A DNA stretch of 64,000 nt. Origin: an uncultured Nitrosomonadales bacterium (GTDB taxonomy: Bacteria > Pseudomonadota > Gammaproteobacteria > Burkholderiales > Methylophilaceae). The notes under the pieces were generated by a model, which worked only from the letters and a program-made list of their open reading frames with translations, was not told the DNA's origin and made no database searches. Shown here piece by piece: positions 8,307-17,314 of this stretch. The stretch covers positions 1 through 64,000 of the forward strand of contig CAJWVO010000003.1 in assembly GCA_913048465.1 (NCBI GenBank). Direction: 5' to 3'. How positions within the stretch are numbered: position 1 is the first letter of the stretch; every line of letters starts with the position of its first letter. The position numbers and the translations under genes were made by a program.

Positions 8307-9173
8307 TTAGTTTTTTCCTTTGATTAATGTACCTACACCTTGATTGGTTAAAATTTCTAACAACAATGCATGCTCAACTCTACCGTCTATTATATGTACA
8401 CTATTGACTCCGCCTTTTGCGGCATCCATAGCCGATTCAATTTTAGGCAACATGCCACCACTTAATGTGCCATCTTTAATCAATGTTTCAATATCATTTG
8501 GTTTTATTCCTGTAATCAGATTATTTTGGTTATCAAGTACACCTTTGGTGTTAGTCATAAGGATTAATTTTTCTGCCATGAGAACCTCAGCTAACTTGCC
8601 TGCGACAACATCTGCATTAATGTTGTAAGTTTTTCCATCTGAACCAATTCCAATTGGAGCTATTACAGGAATAAAGTCACCAGTATCTAGAAAATCGATG
8701 AGGCTGGGATCGATGGACTCAATTTTACCCACATAACCAAGGTCTATTTTTTTCCCATCTTTATCTTTAGCAAGCTTTGAAGCATGAATGAAGTTTCCAT
8801 CTTGCCCGGTAAGGCCTACTGCTTTTCCACCATGAATGTTTATTTGATGAACAATTTCTTTATTTATTTGACCTCCTAAAATCATTTCAACAACATCCAT
8901 TGTCTCTTCATCAGTCACTCTGACCCCGTTAATAAATTCACCCTTCTTGCCGATTTTCTCAAGGTGTTCATTGATCTGTGGACCACCTCCATGTACAACA
9001 ACTGGATTCATACCCACTAATTTCAATAACACTACATCCATAGCAAAAGAGCTTTTTAGTTGCTCATCTATCATTGCATTGCCACCAAACTTAATCACAA
9101 TGGTTTTATCAAAAAATTGCTTTATGTAAGGTAATGCTTCACTAAGTATTTTTGCTTTGTCGTTAGGTGCCAT
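8307..9173 (-). CDS. argB: N-acetylglutamate kinase ArgB
   Basis: ArgB phosphorylates N-acetylglutamate, the second step of arginine biosynthesis. The amino-acid-kinase fold is evident: [16 protein letters not shown] near residue 20, [34 protein letters not shown] and [15 protein letters not shown]. It is 288 aa long and has the N-terminal helix ([20 protein letters not shown]) found in arginine-feedback-sensitive hexameric enzymes, so feedback inhibition is plausible. The ATG overlaps the argA stop in a TAATG junction, so argA and argB are probably translated from one mRNA and put the first two arginine steps together. The HAD phosphatase follows five bases downstream. Confidence 0.97.
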   Translation of the reverse strand: MAPNDKAKILSEALPYIKQFFDKTIVIKFGGNAMIDEQLKSSFAMDVVLLKLVGMNPVVVHGGGPQINEHLEKIGKKGEFINGVRVTDEETMDVVEMILGGQINKEIVHQINIHGGKAVGLTGQDGNFIHASKLAKDKDGKKIDLGYVGKIESIDPSLIDFLDTGDFIPVIAPIGIGSDGKTYNINADVVAGKLAEVLMAEKLILMTNTKGVLDNQNNLITGIKPNDIETLIKDGTLSGGMLPKIESAMDAAKGGVNSVHIIDGRVEHALLLEILTNQGVGTLIKGKN

Positions 9174-10675
9174 TATTGCTCCAATTCCTTTAAAAATATT
9201 TTTGAATTTCTTTGTGGGGAGTATTCCTTTTTTTTCTCATCTGGTAAATCATTAATGTTGCCCTGTTTAAAATCATTTTCCATAAACCAGTGACTGGATT
9301 GAGTTGTCATAATAAACGTTTTGTTATTCATTTTTTTGCACTCATTTTCACAATATTCTAAAAGTTTTTTCCCATAACCCATGTTTTGGTAATTTTCATT
9401 TATTGCAAAACAGGCAATTTCAGATATTCCATCATAATGTTTAACTTGGGCACACCCGAGTATCTTATTATCAAATTCTAAAATGTGGAAATGTTGTATT
9501 TCCATTTCTATCTTTTCAAGATTCCTGTCTGCAATGATTTGAGTCTTGATTAAGGGATTAATCATTTTTTCAATCACTTTAGCGTCTTGTATGTTGGCAG
9601 ATCTAAATTTTTCTATTTTTTCTGGTGTAATGACAGTTCCTTGACCCTGGTTAGTAAATAATTCCATAATTAATGAACCATTAACGTGCCTATTAACTAA
9701 ATGAATCTTTGCTAAGCCCTCTTTTAAGCCTTCAGCCGCACCTTCCAATATTGGTAATGTATTTTTTTCTATAAATTCTGGATGCTCTGATCCTTTGATA
9801 TGGGATATCAAATTGTTCAATTTGATGCTTGTCATTTCAGATATAAATTCACCTCTGATATTTTGTACCCCATTATTTTCAGTGATATAAATTAATTTTT
9901 CAGCCTGAATTGAAGAAGCAATTTTGCTTGCCGATGATTCAAAGGATAAATTAAAGATTTCCCCAATTGGAGAGTATCCAATAGGAGACATGATGACGAT
10001 TTCATTGTGGTTAAGTTTTTCAATGATTGCCTCATGATTAATTTCCCTAATAACACCGGTTTGTTCCATATCAACTCCATCAATAACTCCTCTAGGTTTC
10101 GCCATAAGAAAATTGCCAGATGAAATTTTCAACTCACTTTTAAAGATATTATTGTGGTAAATGTTGGAAGATAAAGCTGCCTCAATTTTTGTCTTTACCA
10201 AGCCATTAGCTTCAATAATATGAGGCATCATCTCTGCGGTTGTAACTCTTTGATGCTTATGGAAGCTGGATTTAATACTATTTTTATTCAATCTTAAGTC
10301 GATAAAAGGCCTGATGCCATGAATTAGGATGATTTTAATTCCTAAGGAATGAAGTAAATTAATGTCCGTACATAAATTGACAAAAGAGTTACTCTCAAGA
10401 GCAAAGCCATCAAATGCAATAACGAAAACCTTATTTCTATAATGATGAATATAAGGCGCTGCTGATCTAAAAGCTGATATAAAATCGACACTTGATTGTC
10501 CCACTAAATTATCAATGGAAACTTTGAAGTAATTTGAATATTTTATTAGAACTGGTAAGGAAGGTTTCAGTTTTCCTTGTTCTATTTTCGATAGATTGCC
10601 AGGATCTAAATCAAGGATTTGACTGAGGTTGGCAATAGTTAACTTTCTATCGGTTCTAAGTTGTTTAAGATTCAT
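9173..10675 (-). CDS. argA: N-acetylglutamate synthase ArgA with fused N-terminal XRE helix-turn-helix domain
   Basis: ArgA makes N-acetylglutamate from acetyl-CoA and glutamate, the first arginine step. Three domains are visible in one uninterrupted 500-aa frame. Residues 1-57 are an XRE-type helix-turn-helix ([19 protein letters not shown], then [17 protein letters not shown]). Residues about 64-345 are the amino-acid-kinase-like, arginine-sensing domain, opening with the canonical [16 protein letters not shown]. Residues about 360-500 are the GNAT domain ([16 protein letters not shown], ending [12 protein letters not shown]). Usual ArgA is about 430-450 aa and starts near residue 60 here. 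No ATG lies close to the canonical start, but a GTG at codon 58 (10504-10502) could allow a short form; it has no clear Shine-Dalgarno. Two palindromes lie directly upstream. Enzyme identity is sure; a DNA-binding role is inferred. Confidence 0.93.
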   Translation of the reverse strand: MNLKQLRTDRKLTIANLSQILDLDPGNLSKIEQGKLKPSLPVLIKYSNYFKVSIDNLVGQSSVDFISAFRSAAPYIHHYRNKVFVIAFDGFALESNSFVNLCTDINLLHSLGIKIILIHGIRPFIDLRLNKNSIKSSFHKHQRVTTAEMMPHIIEANGLVKTKIEAALSSNIYHNNIFKSELKISSGNFLMAKPRGVIDGVDMEQTGVIREINHEAIIEKLNHNEIVIMSPIGYSPIGEIFNLSFESSASKIASSIQAEKLIYITENNGVQNIRGEFISEMTSIKLNNLISHIKGSEHPEFIEKNTLPILEGAAEGLKEGLAKIHLVNRHVNGSLIMELFTNQGQGTVITPEKIEKFRSANIQDAKVIEKMINPLIKTQIIADRNLEKIEMEIQHFHILEFDNKILGCAQVKHYDGISEIACFAINENYQNMGYGKKLLEYCENECKKMNNKTFIMTTQSSHWFMENDFKQGNINDLPDEKKKEYSPQRNSKIFLKELEQ

Positions 10676-10692
10676 ATTGTATATTTTACAAT
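10676..10692. promoter_or_regulatory. Perfect 17-bp palindrome abutting the argA start codon (candidate operator)
   Basis: ATTGTA and TACAAT arms of 6 bp are separated by 5 bp. The element ends exactly at the base before the argA ATG, where a ribosome-binding site would normally lie; no Shine-Dalgarno sequence is visible. Protein bound here would block initiation or a promoter very close to the gene. XRE-family regulators often bind such short palindromes, so the fused HTH domain of ArgA is the obvious candidate ligand, but binding is inference only. Confidence 0.45.
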
Positions 10693-10701
10693 ATTTATAT
10701 T

Positions 10702-10738
10702 TAATTTTGTATAAATTTATGTAATTTATACAAAATTA
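10702..10738. promoter_or_regulatory. Perfect 16-bp inverted repeat overlapping the rsmE stop (candidate operator)
   Basis: Arms TAATTTTGTATAAATT and AATTTATACAAAATTA flank a 5-base spacer. The right arm covers the last codons and stop of rsmE. Both this element and the neighbouring one carry TTGTA...TACAA half-sites, and their centres are 36 bp apart. A pure A/T stem with no T-run after it on the rsmE strand makes a poor intrinsic terminator, so I favour a protein-binding site for argA control. It could also be a weak rsmE 3' hairpin. Confidence 0.45.
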
Positions 10739-11466
10739 TTGGTTAAGGCTAATATCGCGCTTGTAATTGATAAGGAGGCGGTCTCAGTTCGCAATACTCT
10801 ATTGCCCAAAGATAATGACTTGAACCCAGCATTTTCCGCAACTTTGATTTCAGCTTCTGAAAAGCCTCCTTCTGGTCCAATTAAAATTTGAAAACTTTTT
10901 TTATTTATTAAATCGCTATTTCTTAAATTTGATAGTGAGTAATCAGTGTAGGGATTCAAAATTAACTTGCACGAATAATCATCTTCATTTGTTAACTTAT
11001 TTAAACTAATAATTGTTTCATGGACAGTTGGTATTTTTGACCGACCACTCTGCTCGCATGCAGAAGTAATGACTTTTTTCAGATGTTCAATTCTGTTCGC
11101 TGTTTTGGTTTGAGGAATTTTAAAGTTTACTCTTTCGGTATTAATTAAATAGAAATTTTTTATTCCAAGCTCTGTATTTTTTTGAAAAATAAAGTCGAGT
11201 TTATCTCTCGAGGTTACTGATTGCAGGATGCTGATATCAATATCTGCTTCACTAGTGTTGAGTTTTTTCTCATTAACAGAAATATTGACATTTTTTTTAT
11301 CAATGTGAGATACCTCGCCATGATAATCATACCCATCGCCATTAAATAGTATGATTTTATCTGATGGCTTTAATCGCAATGATTTAACAAGATGTTTTGA
11401 GGCATCTTCAGATAGATTGATGTCGCTATGTGCTGAAATAGTGTCTGGATGGTAAAATCTATTCAT
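10726..11466 (-). CDS. rsmE: 16S rRNA (uracil1498-N3)-methyltransferase RsmE
   Basis: RsmE methylates U1498 of 16S rRNA in the assembled 30S subunit using S-adenosylmethionine. N-terminal PUA-like residues (NRFYHPDT, HLVKSLRLKPSDKIILFNGDG) precede the SPOUT knot domain, whose cofactor loops ILIGPEGGFSEAEI and SLGNRVLRTETASL are intact. Its length of 246 aa is typical. The start ATG faces the divergent redoxin gene with only 26 bp between, so one of the promoters must lie inside the other gene. The 3' end lies in the large palindrome upstream of argA, and read-through into argA is possible. Confidence 0.95.
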   Translation of the reverse strand: MNRFYHPDTISAHSDINLSEDASKHLVKSLRLKPSDKIILFNGDGYDYHGEVSHIDKKNVNISVNEKKLNTSEADIDISILQSVTSRDKLDFIFQKNTELGIKNFYLINTERVNFKIPQTKTANRIEHLKKVITSACEQSGRSKIPTVHETIISLNKLTNEDDYSCKLILNPYTDYSLSNLRNSDLINKKSFQILIGPEGGFSEAEIKVAENAGFKSLSLGNRVLRTETASLSITSAILALTNNFV

Positions 11467-11492
11467 CTTTAAAATTTAATAGGGAATATATA

Positions 11493-12062
11493 GTGGTGAG
11501 CCTTACTACTCCAGTCTGTAATTTTGGCTGGAAAGCAAAAAATTTTAATTTAATATCAACTAATAATGAATTGATTAGCCTTGAAGATGCAATGGGCGTT
11601 AATGGTTTATTGGTGATGTTCATTTGCAATCATTGTCCATATGTTAAAGCTATTTTACCAAGATTGATTCATGATACTAGAGAGTTAAAGACATTGGGGA
11701 TTAATACTGTTGCGATATCATCGAATGATGTAATTAATTACCCAGAAGATTCTTTTGAAAACATGCAAAAATTAGCTAAAGAGCATGAATTCCCATTTGA
11801 TTATTGTTTTGACGAAACACAGGTGGTTGCAAAAAGCTACGATGCAATTTGCACACCTGATTTTTTTGGTTTTAATAACAATTATGAGCTTCAGTATCGA
11901 GGCCGTTTTGACTCAACAGGACGTGGTGAGCTGTCTAATAATAATGAAAGAGATTTATTTAATGCGATGCAGCTAGTTGCGGAGTCACAAAAGGGTCCTA
12001 TTGATCAAATACCAAGTATTGGTTGCTCTATAAAATGGAAAGAATCTGCAACAAATCCTTGA
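11493..12062 (+). CDS. Thioredoxin-fold redoxin (AhpC/TSA-like) protein
   Basis: This is a 189-aa cytoplasmic thioredoxin-fold protein with no signal peptide. It shows the redoxin core: GWKAKNFNLISTNNELISLEDA, then FICNHCPYVKAI with a CxxC active site (about residues 46-49), and the cis-proline strand region ICTPDFFGFNNNYELQYRGRFD. Homologues are annotated as thioredoxin family proteins of unknown partner; a thiol peroxidase or reductase role is inferred. The start is one of two adjacent GTG codons (11493, 11496), with AGGGA about 8-11 bases upstream. It runs alone toward tkt, which has its own 123-bp leader. The gene is divergent from rsmE. Confidence 0.85.
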   Translation: MVSLTTPVCNFGWKAKNFNLISTNNELISLEDAMGVNGLLVMFICNHCPYVKAILPRLIHDTRELKTLGINTVAISSNDVINYPEDSFENMQKLAKEHEFPFDYCFDETQVVAKSYDAICTPDFFGFNNNYELQYRGRFDSTGRGELSNNNERDLFNAMQLVAESQKGPIDQIPSIGCSIKWKESATNP

Positions 12063-12185
12063 AGAATAATGCTGTTTAGGCAATAATTATACGTTCGAAT
12101 ACCTAATACAAAGAAAATTACAGGTTGTACATTTATCAGGTTTGAATAAAGAAAATTATTCACCAAAACAAGGGAGAAACAAAGT

Positions 12186-14171
12186 ATGGCAAGTAGACAA
12201 GAATTAGCAAATGCGATCCGTGCCTTATCCATGGATGCGGTTCAAAAAGCAAAATCAGGACACCCTGGTGCTCCTATGGGCATGGCAGAAATAGGAGAAG
12301 TTCTTTGGAATAACCACATGAACCATAATCCTAATAACCCTGATTGGGCAAACAGAGATAGATTTATTTTATCTAATGGTCACGGTTCAATGTTAATTTA
12401 TTCTCTCTTACACTTAACAGGTTACGACCTTCCAATGAGTGAGATCGAATCCTTTAGACAGTTGCATTCTAAGTGTGCAGGTCACCCAGAATATGGCTAT
12501 GCACCTGGTGTTGAAACAACCACTGGGCCTCTAGGTCAGGGTATTAGTAATGCTGTTGGTTTCGCAATGGCTGAGAAATTATTGGCTAACCAATTCAATA
12601 AGCCGGGTCACGATATTGTTGATCATTACACTTATGTGTTTATGGGCGATGGTTGTTTGATGGAAGGCGTTTCTCATGAAACTTGTGCACTTGCTGGAAC
12701 TTGGGGTTTAGGTAAATTAATTGCATTCTGGGATGATAATGGAATTTCAATTGATGGCCACATCGAGGGGTGGTACACCGATGATACAGCGGGTCGATTT
12801 GAGTCATATGGTTGGCATGTAGTCAGAGATGTTGATGGTCATGACTTTGAAGCAATTGACAAAGCTATCCAAGAAGCTAAGTCGGTATCTGACAAGCCGA
12901 CATTAATTTGTTGTAAGACAATAATTGGTAAAGGATCACCTAACAAGTCAGGTTCACATGATTGTCATGGAGCTGCACTAGGTGAAGAAGAAGTTGCACT
13001 TACTAGAAAAGAGCTTGGTTGGGAGCATGATCCATTTGTGATTCCTCAAGATATCTATGATGGTTGGAATCAAAAAGACAAAGGCCAACAAAGCGAGGCT
13101 GCATGGAATGATAAATTTGCAGCATATGAAAAAGAATTCCCAGAATTAGCTGCTGAATTCAAACGTCGTATGGCAAATGAATTACCAGCTGATTGGCAGC
13201 AAAAAGTGGATGCATTAATTAAAGAAACAAACGCTGCTGGCGATAAAGTAGCTACACGAAAAGCATCACAAAATGTTATCACTAAATTAGCTGAAACATT
13301 ACCTGAATTTGTAGGCGGATCTGCTGACTTAACTGGATCAAACTTAACCAGCTGCGGTAGTTTTGAGCACGTCAGCGGTAAGAAACCAGGTAACTACATT
13401 TCATACGGAGTTCGTGAATTTGGTATGGCGGCCATTATGAATGGTATGGCTTTGCACGGAGGTATTTTACCTTACGGCGGAACATTCCATATGTTCACAG
13501 ACTACATGAGAAATGGTATGAGAATGTCAGCGTTGATGAAACAGAGAGTTATCTATGTATTGACCCACGATTCAATTGGCCAAGGTGAAGATGGACCAAC
13601 TCACCAACCTATTGAAACAACATCTGGCTTAAGATTTATTCCGAATATGGAAGTTTGGAGACCTGGTGATGCAACAGAAACAGCGGTGGCTTGGACTCAA
13701 GCTGTAGCAAATACAGGCAATCCAACCAGCCTTGTTCTAACTCGACAAGGCGTTGGATTTAATGAAAGAACAGATGAGCAACTTGAGGGTATTAAAAAAG
13801 GTGGTTATGTTCTGTCAGATGCCAATGACCCCAAAGTTATTCTGATTGCTACCGGATCTGAGCTTGATTTAGCTGTTAAATCTGCTGCTGCATTAAATGA
13901 TGAAGGTATTGCTGCTCGCGTTGTGTCAATGCCATGTACTCATGCATTTGATCGCCAAGATCAGGCTTATAAAGATTCTGTTCTTACTCCGGGAGTAAAA
14001 CGTGTATCTATAGAAGCTGGCGTGACTGATTACTGGACAAAATACGTTGGTCTAGATGGAGCTTCCGTTGGTATTAATACTTACGGTGAATCAGCGCCAG
14101 GTGGTAAATTATTTGAACACTTTGGCTTCACAGTCGAGAATGTGGTTAAGACAGTTAAGTCTGTTCTTTAA
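12186..14171 (+). CDS. tkt: Transketolase
   Basis: Transketolase moves two-carbon ketol units between sugar phosphates using thiamine diphosphate, serving the pentose and ribulose-monophosphate pathways. The ThDP motif [12 protein letters not shown] through [10 protein letters not shown] (about residues 154-192), the N-terminal [14 protein letters not shown], and the pyrimidine domain's [18 protein letters not shown] and FSDYMR-type segment [14 protein letters not shown] are all present; length 661 aa is standard. A strong AGGGAG ribosome site lies 9 bases before ATG. The 123-bp upstream gap probably holds its promoter, though I cannot fix one firmly. Codons look less AT-extreme than in neighbours, as expected for a highly expressed gene. 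A strong intrinsic terminator follows. Confidence 0.98.
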   Translation: MASRQELANAIRALSMDAVQKAKSGHPGAPMGMAEIGEVLWNNHMNHNPNNPDWANRDRFILSNGHGSMLIYSLLHLTGYDLPMSEIESFRQLHSKCAGHPEYGYAPGVETTTGPLGQGISNAVGFAMAEKLLANQFNKPGHDIVDHYTYVFMGDGCLMEGVSHETCALAGTWGLGKLIAFWDDNGISIDGHIEGWYTDDTAGRFESYGWHVVRDVDGHDFEAIDKAIQEAKSVSDKPTLICCKTIIGKGSPNKSGSHDCHGAALGEEEVALTRKELGWEHDPFVIPQDIYDGWNQKDKGQQSEAAWNDKFAAYEKEFPELAAEFKRRMANELPADWQQKVDALIKETNAAGDKVATRKASQNVITKLAETLPEFVGGSADLTGSNLTSCGSFEHVSGKKPGNYISYGVREFGMAAIMNGMALHGGILPYGGTFHMFTDYMRNGMRMSALMKQRVIYVLTHDSIGQGEDGPTHQPIETTSGLRFIPNMEVWRPGDATETAVAWTQAVANTGNPTSLVLTRQGVGFNERTDEQLEGIKKGGYVLSDANDPKVILIATGSELDLAVKSAAALNDEGIAARVVSMPCTHAFDRQDQAYKDSVLTPGVKRVSIEAGVTDYWTKYVGLDGASVGINTYGESAPGGKLFEHFGFTVENVVKTVKSVL

Positions 14172-14185
14172 TTTGATCTTTCTAC

Positions 14186-14221
14186 AAAAAGGTATTCCTA
14201 AACTTTAGGAATACCTTTTTT
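14186..14221 (+). terminator. Intrinsic terminator after tkt
   Basis: AAAAAGGTATTCCTAAA is followed after one base by its exact reverse complement, ending in a T-run. The near-perfect stem includes the GGTATTCC core and is placed 14 bases after the tkt stop. It should separate tkt from gap-pgk-purC or attenuate read-through. The A-run on the left also makes it potentially bidirectional. Confidence 0.85.
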
Positions 14222-14247
14222 ATTTTAATTTAGGAAAAGCTAGAAAT

Positions 14248-15267
14248 ATGACAGTGAGAGTCGCAATTACAGGTTTTGGAAGAATTGGTCGTTTAGTGCT
14301 ACGGGCAATTTATGAGGAAAAGAGATCAGATCTAAAAGTGGTGGCGATTAACGGAAGTAGTCGTGGCACCATGGAATCAAATTTACATTTATTAAAGTAT
14401 GACTCAGCCCATGGTCGATTTGATTGCGATATTTCTATGGGTGAGCATGAATTTTCTATTAATGGCGATACCATTAAATATTATGCCACTCGAGACCCTG
14501 AAGAACTCCCATGGGGTGAATTAGATGTAGATGTAGTTTTAGAATGTACTGGTGCTTTTAGAAGTAAAAAATTAAACATGGTCCATCTTCATCAGGGCGC
14601 AAAGAAAGTTTTGATTTCAGCTCCTGGAGAATCCGATGTTGATTCCACAATTGTGTACGGTGTTAATCATGATTCTCTTAAGTCATCACATACAGTTGTC
14701 TCTAATGCATCATGTACCACAAATGGATTGGCTCCAATTGTTCATGTGTTAAATGAAAACTACACAATTAAATCTGGGTTAATGAATACGATTCATTCAT
14801 TCACGAATGATCAGGCCCTATTGGATAATATTCACAAAGATATCCGCAGGGCAAGAACAGCAAGTTCATCCATGGTACCCACGAAAACTGGCGCAGCGTC
14901 TGCTGTGGGTTTGGTTATTCCTGAATTAAAAGGAAAGCTTGATGGGGTGGCCATTCGTGTGCCAACCGCCAATGTTTCCTTGGTTGACCTCACTTTAAAT
15001 ATTGCAGAAAAAGTAACGGTTGAAGAAGTGAATGCAGTAGTAAAAAAAGCAGCTGATAATGAATTAAAAGATATTCTTGTTTATTCTGATATTCCTCTTG
15101 TGTCAGTTGATTATAATCACACTCCAGCATCATCATACTTTGATTCTTTGTTAACAAAAGTATCCTCATCGGGTGATTTAGTGAAAGTCTTTGGTTGGTA
15201 TGATAATGAATACGGCTTTAGTTGTCGCATGTTGGATACCGCAGTGGCAATGATGAATGCAAATTAA
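14248..15267 (+). CDS. gap: Type I glyceraldehyde-3-phosphate dehydrogenase
   Basis: GAPDH interconverts glyceraldehyde-3-phosphate and 1,3-bisphosphoglycerate. The Rossmann motif [14 protein letters not shown], catalytic cysteine in [12 protein letters not shown] (about residue 155), HSFTNDQ with the catalytic histidine, [17 protein letters not shown] and the C-terminal [11 protein letters not shown] are all intact over 339 aa. The residue after INxx that is Asp in NAD-specific enzymes (IND) is Gly here ([12 protein letters not shown]), hinting at relaxed or NADP use; this is inference. It starts 26 bases after the tkt terminator and overlaps pgk by one base (TAATG), so these two are translationally linked. 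Confidence 0.96.
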   Translation: MTVRVAITGFGRIGRLVLRAIYEEKRSDLKVVAINGSSRGTMESNLHLLKYDSAHGRFDCDISMGEHEFSINGDTIKYYATRDPEELPWGELDVDVVLECTGAFRSKKLNMVHLHQGAKKVLISAPGESDVDSTIVYGVNHDSLKSSHTVVSNASCTTNGLAPIVHVLNENYTIKSGLMNTIHSFTNDQALLDNIHKDIRRARTASSSMVPTKTGAASAVGLVIPELKGKLDGVAIRVPTANVSLVDLTLNIAEKVTVEEVNAVVKKAADNELKDILVYSDIPLVSVDYNHTPASSYFDSLLTKVSSSGDLVKVFGWYDNEYGFSCRMLDTAVAMMNAN

Positions 15268-16433
15268 TGTCTATTCGAAGCATTAGCCATTTAAATCTTC
15301 AAAATAAAAAGGTCTTTATTCGTGCAGATCTAAATGTCCCAATTGATGGTTCCACAATCTCTTCCACCAGTAGAATTGATGCATCTATTCCGACCATTGA
15401 ATTTGCACTAGATAATGCTCAGGTTGTGATCCTGACCTCACATTTAGGCAGGCCTGAAGAGGGAAATTTTGATGACTCTCTATCACTTAAGCCCATAGTC
15501 GACTACCTTGAAGAAAAATTAAATACCACAATAATATTTCATCGGGATTTTGACAAAGGTCAATCCTTTGAGCCTGGAAGGCTTCATGTTCTTGAAAACG
15601 TAAGGTTTAACCCTGGTGAGAAAAAATGTTCTGATGAGTTATCAGTAAAATATGCTTCTATAGCGGACGTATTTGTCATGGATGCGTTTGGAACAGCACA
15701 CCGTACCGAAGCCAGCACGTATGGTATTGGAAAATATATTGGTGAAAAATGTGCTGGATTACTTTTTTATGATGAAGTTGATGCTCTAACGAAAACATTT
15801 AATCAGCCAAAAAAACCAATGCTAGCGATTGTGGGCGGTAGTAAAGTTTCAACAAAGTTATCTGTTTTAAAAAATCTTGTTAATCGTGTTGATGGTTTAA
15901 TTTTAGGTGGCGGTATCCTAAATACTTTTATAGCAGCCCAAGGATTCAATATTGGAAAGTCATTGCATGAACCTGACTTTGTTGAAGAGGCAAAAGTTAT
16001 TCTTGATGAGATCAAAAATAGGCAAATATTTTTACCCACCATTGATGATGTTATTTGCGGAAAAGAATTTGATGTCAACGCACATGCTGAATTAAAAAAA
16101 ATTGATGACGTTGAATCTGATGATATGATTTTTGATTTAGGTCCCAAAACCTTGAAGAATATTACAGACCACTTATCCAAAGTCTCAACAATCATGTGGA
16201 ATGGACCTCTTGGCGTGTTTGAGTTTGAACAGTTTAGCTCAGGAACTGAAGCCTTATCTCTTGCGATTGCTGATTGTGAGGCATTCTCATTAGCTGGCGG
16301 AGGGGATACGATTGCCGCAATAGAAAAGTATAAGGTATGTAAAAAAATATCATATATTTCAACCGCCGGTGGAGCTTTTCTTGAATTTGCTGAAGGAAAG
16401 AAATTGCCTGCTATTGAAATGCTAGAACAATAA
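15267..16433 (+). CDS. pgk: Phosphoglycerate kinase
   Basis: Pgk transfers phosphate between 1,3-bisphosphoglycerate and ADP. Start is ATG 15267 ([25 protein letters not shown]), not the ORF-track start at 15222, which would extend into gap. The RADLNVP motif, LTSHLGRP, the basic-patch arginines, GGSKVSTKL and the nucleotide loop SLAGGGDTIAAIEKY are all present; length 388 aa is normal. It overlaps gap by one base and is followed five bases later by purC. In many betaproteobacteria pyk and fba follow here; they are absent, see findings. Confidence 0.97.
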   Translation: MSIRSISHLNLQNKKVFIRADLNVPIDGSTISSTSRIDASIPTIEFALDNAQVVILTSHLGRPEEGNFDDSLSLKPIVDYLEEKLNTTIIFHRDFDKGQSFEPGRLHVLENVRFNPGEKKCSDELSVKYASIADVFVMDAFGTAHRTEASTYGIGKYIGEKCAGLLFYDEVDALTKTFNQPKKPMLAIVGGSKVSTKLSVLKNLVNRVDGLILGGGILNTFIAAQGFNIGKSLHEPDFVEEAKVILDEIKNRQIFLPTIDDVICGKEFDVNAHAELKKIDDVESDDMIFDLGPKTLKNITDHLSKVSTIMWNGPLGVFEFEQFSSGTEALSLAIADCEAFSLAGGGDTIAAIEKYKVCKKISYISTAGGAFLEFAEGKKLPAIEMLEQ

Positions 16434-16438
16434 ATCAA

Positions 16439-17314
16439 ATGAATATGACAACAACTATTCAAAGTCTTCAATTATTTCATCAAGGTAAAGTCAGAGATAC
16501 TTATGTTGTGGATGACGGACATTTTTTAATGGTAACCAGTGATCGTATTTCTGCCTTTGATGTCATCATGAATGAAGCTGTTGAGTCAAAAGGAAAGATT
16601 TTATCTCAGATTTCAAATTTCTGGTTTCACAAAACAGAATCCATTATCAAGAATCATTTAACTAACATTGCTCCGGAATCCGTTGTCAAAGATCATGAAA
16701 TACCACTTATTAAAGATAGATCTGTTGTTGTGAAAAGATTGCAGCCTCTTCCTGTCGAGGCGATTGTTAGAGGGTATCTGATTGGAAGTGGTTGGAAAGA
16801 TTATCAATCAAGTGGAAGTGTATCAGGAATTACATTGCCAAAAAATTTACTACAAGCTGAAAAACTCGCTGAACCAATTTTTACTCCGTCAACCAAAGCT
16901 GCCGTCGGAGATCATGATGAGAATATTTCATTTGATCAAATGGCCAACGTGATTGGGGAAGATAGAGCCAAAAATATAAAAGACAAAAGTATTGAAATAT
17001 ATAACTTTGCCAGAAACTATGCTCTTGATCGGGGTATTATTATTGCAGATACAAAATTTGAATTTGGATTAGATGATCAAGGTGATTTAATTTTAATGGA
17101 TGAAATTCTTACACCTGATTCTTCAAGATTTTGGGATGCAGATTTATATAGAATGGGCACGTCCCCCCAGAGTTTTGATAAACAATTCTTGAGAGACTGG
17201 CTTGAGTCAATAGATTGGAACAAACAACCTCCACCACCATCTCTTCCAAGTGATGTTATCGAGATGACAAAACAAAAGTATCAGCATGTTCAACATCTTT
17301 TATTAAATCAATAA
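16439..17314 (+). CDS. purC: SAICAR synthase (PurC)
   Basis: PurC joins aspartate to CAIR with ATP in purine biosynthesis. The N-terminal HQGKVRDTYVVDDGHFLMVTSDRISAFDV, VKRLQPLPVEAIVRGYLIGSGWKDY, and DEILTPDSSRFWDAD motifs are diagnostic. At 291 aa it belongs to the longer (yeast-like) subgroup rather than the roughly 237-aa E. coli type. Two ATG codons (16439 and 16445) are possible; I list the first. It follows pgk by 5 bases and its stop overlaps the next ORF start (TAATG), suggesting one transcript gap-pgk-purC plus the membrane protein. No purE or purK follows. Confidence 0.96.
   Translation: MNMTTTIQSLQLFHQGKVRDTYVVDDGHFLMVTSDRISAFDVIMNEAVESKGKILSQISNFWFHKTESIIKNHLTNIAPESVVKDHEIPLIKDRSVVVKRLQPLPVEAIVRGYLIGSGWKDYQSSGSVSGITLPKNLLQAEKLAEPIFTPSTKAAVGDHDENISFDQMANVIGEDRAKNIKDKSIEIYNFARNYALDRGIIIADTKFEFGLDDQGDLILMDEILTPDSSRFWDADLYRMGTSPQSFDKQFLRDWLESIDWNKQPPPPSLPSDVIEMTKQKYQHVQHLLLNQ

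Noticed and set aside
8344-9129. Plus-strand ORFs opposite argB
   Set aside because: argB is intact and strongly conserved on the minus strand; these are frame shadows.
10505-10675. XRE domain as a separate small regulator gene joined to argA by a sequencing error
   Set aside because: The frame is continuous, there is no stop or start at the junction, and argA has no ATG or ribosome site of its own there. A true fusion is the simpler reading, though comparison with relatives would settle it.
10702-10738. The 16-bp inverted repeat as the intrinsic terminator of rsmE
   Set aside because: The stem is A/T only and no T-run follows it on the rsmE strand. Its half-sites also recur in the neighbouring palindrome, which fits protein binding better.
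15222-15266. Pgk extension into gap
   Set aside because: The added 15 residues are the shifted reading of the gap 3' end; the TAATG junction gives a standard Pgk start.
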